NCBI GenBank assembly: GCA_010279815.1
Contig: QEOQ01000192.1
Span: forward strand, 433,082-497,081
Reading direction: 5' to 3'
Source of the DNA: Brachionus plicatilis
Taxonomy: Eukaryota; Rotifera; Eurotatoria; Ploima; Brachionidae
DNA length: 64,000 nt
The translations under genes were made by a program, and so were the position numbers. Below the pieces are notes generated by a model. The model was given only the letters and a program-made list of their open reading frames with translations. It searched no databases and had not been told where the DNA came from. Below, in pieces: positions 59,430 to 64,000 of the stretch (position 1 is the first letter of the stretch; each line of letters starts with the position of its first letter).

Positions 59430-60419
59430 TTATAATTATTATTATTGTTAAATTAACCTCCATTGAAGGAGAAAGAGTAAAAAAAAAAGTTAAATATATA
59501 AAAAAAAGGTGAAAAAAACTAATCACCGATATTTGTTCCACTGGAACTACCAATTGACTTAGTTAAATTAATAAGTAGCGTAAAGTACTTGTTGTCGTTA
59601 ATATTTTTTAGGCAAAGTTTAACGGAGTCAGTTAGTCCATTCTCTTGCTTAAACTGTAATTTGAGATCCTTCTTGAGAGCTTCAACATTAGAATTTATAA
59701 AACTTATTTCTGAGGTAAAATGAGATTCCAAAAGAACAATGTCCTGATTGAATGACTTTAATTTATTCTCCATAGTTGGTTTGTTTAGACACAAATCTTG
59801 ATAGATAACAGAAGCCATTCTGTTAAATTTGATTGTACTTATAAACGAAAGTTTGGAAAAAACGTACAGCTGATCAAAGTTGAACAACTGAAGTGCATTT
59901 AAAACGCTGGTCATGTGACACCTTGGTTTAAGAACTAATATTTGCCTAATTAGATTGTTTTGAGATATGTTTAGGTAATTTCTTGTCGATTTATTAAGTG
60001 TAAGCGTCTCAAGCCCATAAGTGAATTGTGATAAACAGTATGTTTTGTATATGAATGCTTGTAAAAATGGAGAAATTTCCCTTTTTGAACCCCAAATATG
60101 AGAGAGAAAACAAGGCGTGTTGTACTTTAATAAATTTATTTACTGCAATATTATGATTATCAAAGTTATTTGGTATTTCTACTCCTAGACATTTAATTTT
60201 ATTTACTTTGTCCAAGATATTTTTTCCAAGAAAAAAAGTATTTTTAAATAATTACGGACCAAACTCAATTATTGAAGACTTTTTGGGGTTAAATTTTATT
60301 TTCTATTTGTTTCCATATTTTGAACAAAAATCTAAGAGCTCCTGATGATGAGAGTCTACTGGGCTAAGTAAAAGTATATCATCAGCATAAACAATAATAC
60401 TTGTATTCATATTATTGTA
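59430..60419 (-). mobile_element. Non-LTR retrotransposon fragment, cut by Tigger
   Basis: On the minus strand from 60419 the frame reads SIIVYADDILLLSP (the intact YADD catalytic motif of reverse transcriptases), an in-frame stop, and FNPKKSSIIEFGP. It continues as KIKCLGVEIPNNFDNHN and the C-terminal domain to a stop near 59519. The 3' tail has CTCC-TTCAAT-GGAG and ends in an AAT microsatellite at about 59430-59450. The sequence stops exactly at the TA of the Tigger end, so its 5' part probably continues beyond the nested insertions, outside the window. Stops show it is dead. Confidence 0.75.
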
Positions 60420-61445
60420 CAGTCGTTCCTCGGTATAACGAGCAAGTTGGGCGAAAATTTTTGTGCTCGTTATATCGAAATCCCATTGAAAAGGATGGGC
60501 AATTTTTATTTTTTTATTAAAATTTTTATTGAAAAAGTTAAAAAAAAGATAAATAAAACTAAGAATTAAGCTTTTTTTACAAAATCTGTAATACTGGATT
60601 GTTTGGTTTTACATTTTTCTAGTACAATATTTTCAGTATTAAACAAAAAGCTAACAACGTTGGAAAAATCTTCTTTTTTATTTAGAAAAAAATCTTTTAA
60701 ATCATTAATTCTTTCGATTGCAACCTTTGAGCTAAAATCTGCTTTTTTGGTTTTGTTATATCTTCGACTTCCGAATCACTGTCATCTTTGTTCTCATCAT
60801 TTGAAATTGAGTTGATAATTTCGATATCTAATAAAGAACCCCTCGCTGGTAAATTGGAATCGATTGAAACATAAGCATACTTTTCAAAATTCAATTTTTT
60901 TTCAAACGTCCATATTTCCTTGAAATCATCGTTTTCGTTACATTCGCTCTCTAAATCGCCGAATAAAAAATCACCATTAAAACCAGCTTTTCGAAAACAT
61001 CGTTAAATTGTTAGTGACGAAACACCATCCCAAGCTCGTTTTATTTTGTAAATCGCTGATAAAATATCTATTTTTGGCATTTCGGAACCAAATTCGATCG
61101 CATGAAGCTTCTCTGCGACATCAGTTCTATACTTTACTTTAAATGATTGTATTACAAACGCAAAACAGACGTGCAGTTTGCTGGGAAAAACACAATTTTT
61201 ATATTTTGGCATATTGGATCTATTTTATTGGATTTATTTTTCGTAGTGTTCTAATATTTTTGCCTTCGACGAGAGAATTGTTGATATTGTAGATGTATTT
61301 ACGCGGTATTCTTTAGAAAGTGTAGTGGTAGTTATTTTTTGATCGCAATGATTTTTTATAATTTCCATTTTAGTCTCAAGCGAGATACACTTTCTTTTTT
61401 TTCGAGCAAGTTTATCTGTCATTTTTTTCAATTAGATTAGACAAT
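60420..61445 (-). mobile_element. Internally deleted Tigger/pogo transposon
   Basis: One end is visible: CAGTCGTTCCTCGGTATAACG at 60420, next to TA, with an inner inverted pair TATAACGAGCA/TGCTCGTTATA. On the minus strand the ORF starting at 61422 (MTDKLARKKRKCISLETK, TTLSKEYRVNTSTIS) is the CENP-B/psq-type DNA-binding N-terminus. It stops at 61234. The next piece (61212-61003) already corresponds to the end of the DDE domain (FVIQSFKVKYR, IDILSAIYKIKRAWDGV). One stop later it continues RCFRKAGF and an acidic tail to about 60700. The catalytic core is deleted. The other terminal end is displaced by the insertion at 61446. Confidence 0.85.
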
Positions 61446-64000
61446 TATTATTTATCTATTTGTTTATCTGTACCGAGCTAAAGCTCCTTCAGATTAAATA
61501 AGAAAAAAAAAAAAAATAAAAAATTAAAAATTAAAATAAAGTTAAATAAAATAAATTAAAAATAAAAAGTAAGAAAAAAAATAAAGTTAAAATAATATAA
61601 CTTAAAAAGTAGATAAATATTAAAATTAAAATTAGATAAATTTTGATAGAGATTAACAGAATACATATTTTAATTATTTGATGATTCATGAAAAAAGAAG
61701 AAATAATAAGGTAGCAATTACACAATTGAGTTGAGTACTCTATGTATCTTGATTCGAAACTTATGTTATATTCAGTCCTGCCCTAACATATCTCTCACTC
61801 AACTCAAAAGGTCGATTTGAGACTGTTAGTAGTTTAAGTTTATTATATGCCTCATTATGTAATATGTTGGAGGGAGTATCATATCTTAGTTTTAGTATAG
61901 AACGAACTGCTGAATTTTGGATTACTTCTAACCTTTTGATATTAGTTTATGAAAGAGAGTTAAGACAAGGAAAAGAATAATCTAGAATAGATCCAATCAA
62001 AGACTTCCTAAAGTGTTTAAGTCAAGGCCCCATTTTTTATTCGACAAGATTTTTATTAAATTTAGCCTTGAATTGCAACGTTCTTTAATTTCTTCTAATA
62101 TTGAAGGAAAGGTTAATTTAGAATCAAATCTAATACCTAGGAACTTTATTTCTTTTAAGTTTTCGATTCTATTCCCATAAATCCTTAAATTAAACACAGA
62201 ACTTTCTTTATTATTTTTAGTAAAAATCATTGAGCAAGACTTTTCAACCGAAATCTTCATTTTCGACTTGAAAAGCCACTGTTCTAATTCAACTAAGTAC
62301 TTATTCATCTTACTTTCTATATTTCCATTTTTTTTATAAATGAAAAAAGTGACAAGATTGTCTGCAAAGAGAAGTGAATATTCTTTATTAGATTTATTTC
62401 TTTTAGGAATATCATTAATAAATATAATAAATAATAAAGGACTAATAACTGATCCTTGAGAAACGCCAGCAGATATTTTGAATTCATCACTAATGTGATC
62501 ATTTATATTTACTTTAAATGTTCTACAGTTAAAAAATGATTTAATCCAATAAATTAAGTAGGCAGGTATATTTATCTTTATCAGCTTGTAAATTATACCT
62601 TCATGCCAGACTTTGTCGAAAGCTTTAGAAATGTCAAAAAATAAGCAACATACTTTTTTCTTTCTATTAAAAGATTCCACAACTTTTTGGATAAGGAAAA
62701 CTAAATTATCTGCGGTTCTTCGATGTTTCCTAAAACCAGATTGTTCCTAAATTAGCAAAGAATTTTTTTCCAAGAAATCATATAACCTTGAAAATATAAT
62801 ACGTTCAAGCAGTTTACCCAGACAGCTTGTAATGCTTATTGGTCGATAATTAGATGGGTCTTGTGTAGGTGAAGATTTCTTAGGTATCATTGTGATATTG
62901 GCACTTTTCCAAGCTTTAGGAACTGTACCTTCTTGGAGACTAAGATTGAAAAGATCTATTATTTCTTTTAACAAATTTAAAGGGAGGTTTTTTAACATTA
63001 AATTGTGGATAAGGTCAGGTCCGCAAGCTGCTTCTCCTTTTAACCTTTTTAATGCTATAATTATTTCATTAAGACTAATCGGTTCGTTGAATATTGGCTG
63101 ACTATTGTTCTTAAAGTATTTTAAATTAAAATGAGTTATTTCTATATCTTTTTGAGTGTTTTCGAGGTCAGAATTAAGACTGAATGTTGAGGATAATATT
63201 TTTCCAAATAATATCCCTTTTTCCTCATCTGTTTTGAAATCTTGGTTGTTCAGAGTCAAAGTTGGGGTTAAATTTGATCCTTTTTTTGATCTATACTTAT
63301 TTATTTTTTTCCAGAATGGCCTACTTGATAGGGGGTTTTTCCCCATCTTTTTGATAAAATCAAACCAATTTTGAATTCCAAAATTTTTTCAGGCTAATTA
63401 ATTTCAAATGTTAAATGATTATATCTTTTTTTGTCATTTGACAGCGAGTTTTTTGAAAATATCTTCTTATTTTCCTACGTTCTTTAATCAAATCTACAAT
63501 TAAAGGAGGTAGACTGCTCTTGAAAACTTTTTGAGACTGAAATGGTATACTTTTTTGTGCAGCTGATAATATTTTTTTGGTAATTATTTCGTTTTGTTCG
63601 TCAATCGTCCCTGCAGAAGCCACTAAGAAATGTCTTGGGACATTTAAAACTTCACGAAATAAATGCCAATTTGCTTTTTTATAATTAAATTTCTTTGATA
63701 GAGATTTCACAGTTATTATGTAATCGAAAGCTATGGAAGTTTCGATTGGAAAATGGTCACTTATCATATCCTGATTACTGAGAACTCGAAACTCATTTAT
63801 TTTATTTCCAAAATAATTCCATTTTGATTTTCTCCTAGACAGCCTAGTTGTTTTGTCCGAGCGTTAAGATCACCACCAAGAAAATAGTTTTTACATTTCC
63901 TATTTATTTTTTCAAAAAGATCAAAATTAAGGAGTACATTAGGTGGGTTATATAGACTAAACACATAAAATTGATCGTTTTTTCCATAATTTAGCTTAAT
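61446..64000 (-). mobile_element. Nearly full-length but dead non-LTR retrotransposon
   Basis: It runs off the window end. From 64000 down the minus strand encodes an endonuclease (LGGDLNARTKQLGC, then ISDHFPIE after a frameshift). The linker follows at 63767-63411 and 63346-62747 (GEAACGPDLIHNLMLKNLP, NYRPISITSCLGKLLERI). A stop at about 62747 is followed by EQSGFRKHRRTADNL, then the RT core to 61997 (CCLFFDISKAFDKVWH, GVSQGSVISPLLFIIFINDI). The catalytic FxDD motif reads FADN, so the second Asp is lost. The decayed C-terminus follows (IQNSAVRSILKLRYDT). The 3' tail has GAGCT/AGCTC and ends in TAAAT-rich DNA at 61446. Confidence 0.88.

Overview
The window reads as nuclear DNA of an invertebrate animal. 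It is very AT-rich by eye, its genes are split by introns, and it holds ciliated-animal genes (RSPH14, RP2) plus many decayed transposons. A small, AT-rich protostome such as a rotifer would fit, but that is inference; no rRNA, tRNA or organelle gene was found to settle it.

Layout. Positions 1-1226: a 3' fragment of a non-LTR retrotransposon, split by a solo LTR. Positions 2015-29840 (minus): one huge gene for a coiled-coil protein of about 2,300 residues, rebuilt here from 24 exons. Every chosen splice junction is phase 0, and one intron uses a GC donor. Its introns are full of foldback elements, a Tc1-type MITE and a MULE remnant. Positions 30650-34280: retrotransposon 3' fragments and an internally deleted piggyBac-like element. 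Positions 34655-35785 (minus): RSPH14. Positions 36000-37140: remnant of an AT-hook/PHD transposon protein. Positions 37939-39569 (minus): an unusual secreted-type WD40/EGF/transmembrane protein. Positions 41880-42915: an internally deleted MULE with iteron-rich ends.

Positions 43491-47760 form a compact housekeeping cluster: NUDT2 (minus) diverges from an NT5DC2/3-type nucleotidase (plus) over 146 bases. An acylphosphatase starts 51 bases after the nucleotidase stop, just behind a splice-acceptor-like T-tract, so the pair may be an operon resolved by trans-splicing. Positions 49884-51260 (plus): calmodulin-lysine N-methyltransferase. Positions 51261-57470: repeats, MITEs, an RTE-type fragment and an inverted pair of a 30-codon ORF. 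Positions 57477-58715 (minus): RP2. Positions 59430-64000: three nested transposons (non-LTR inside Tigger inside another non-LTR).

The host genes are independent cellular functions: ciliary structure and trafficking (RSPH14, RP2), nucleotide clean-up (NUDT2, NT5DC), acyl-phosphate hydrolysis, and calmodulin methylation. Exon joins were made by eye from splice consensus, reading frame and family similarity; no alignment or expression data were available.
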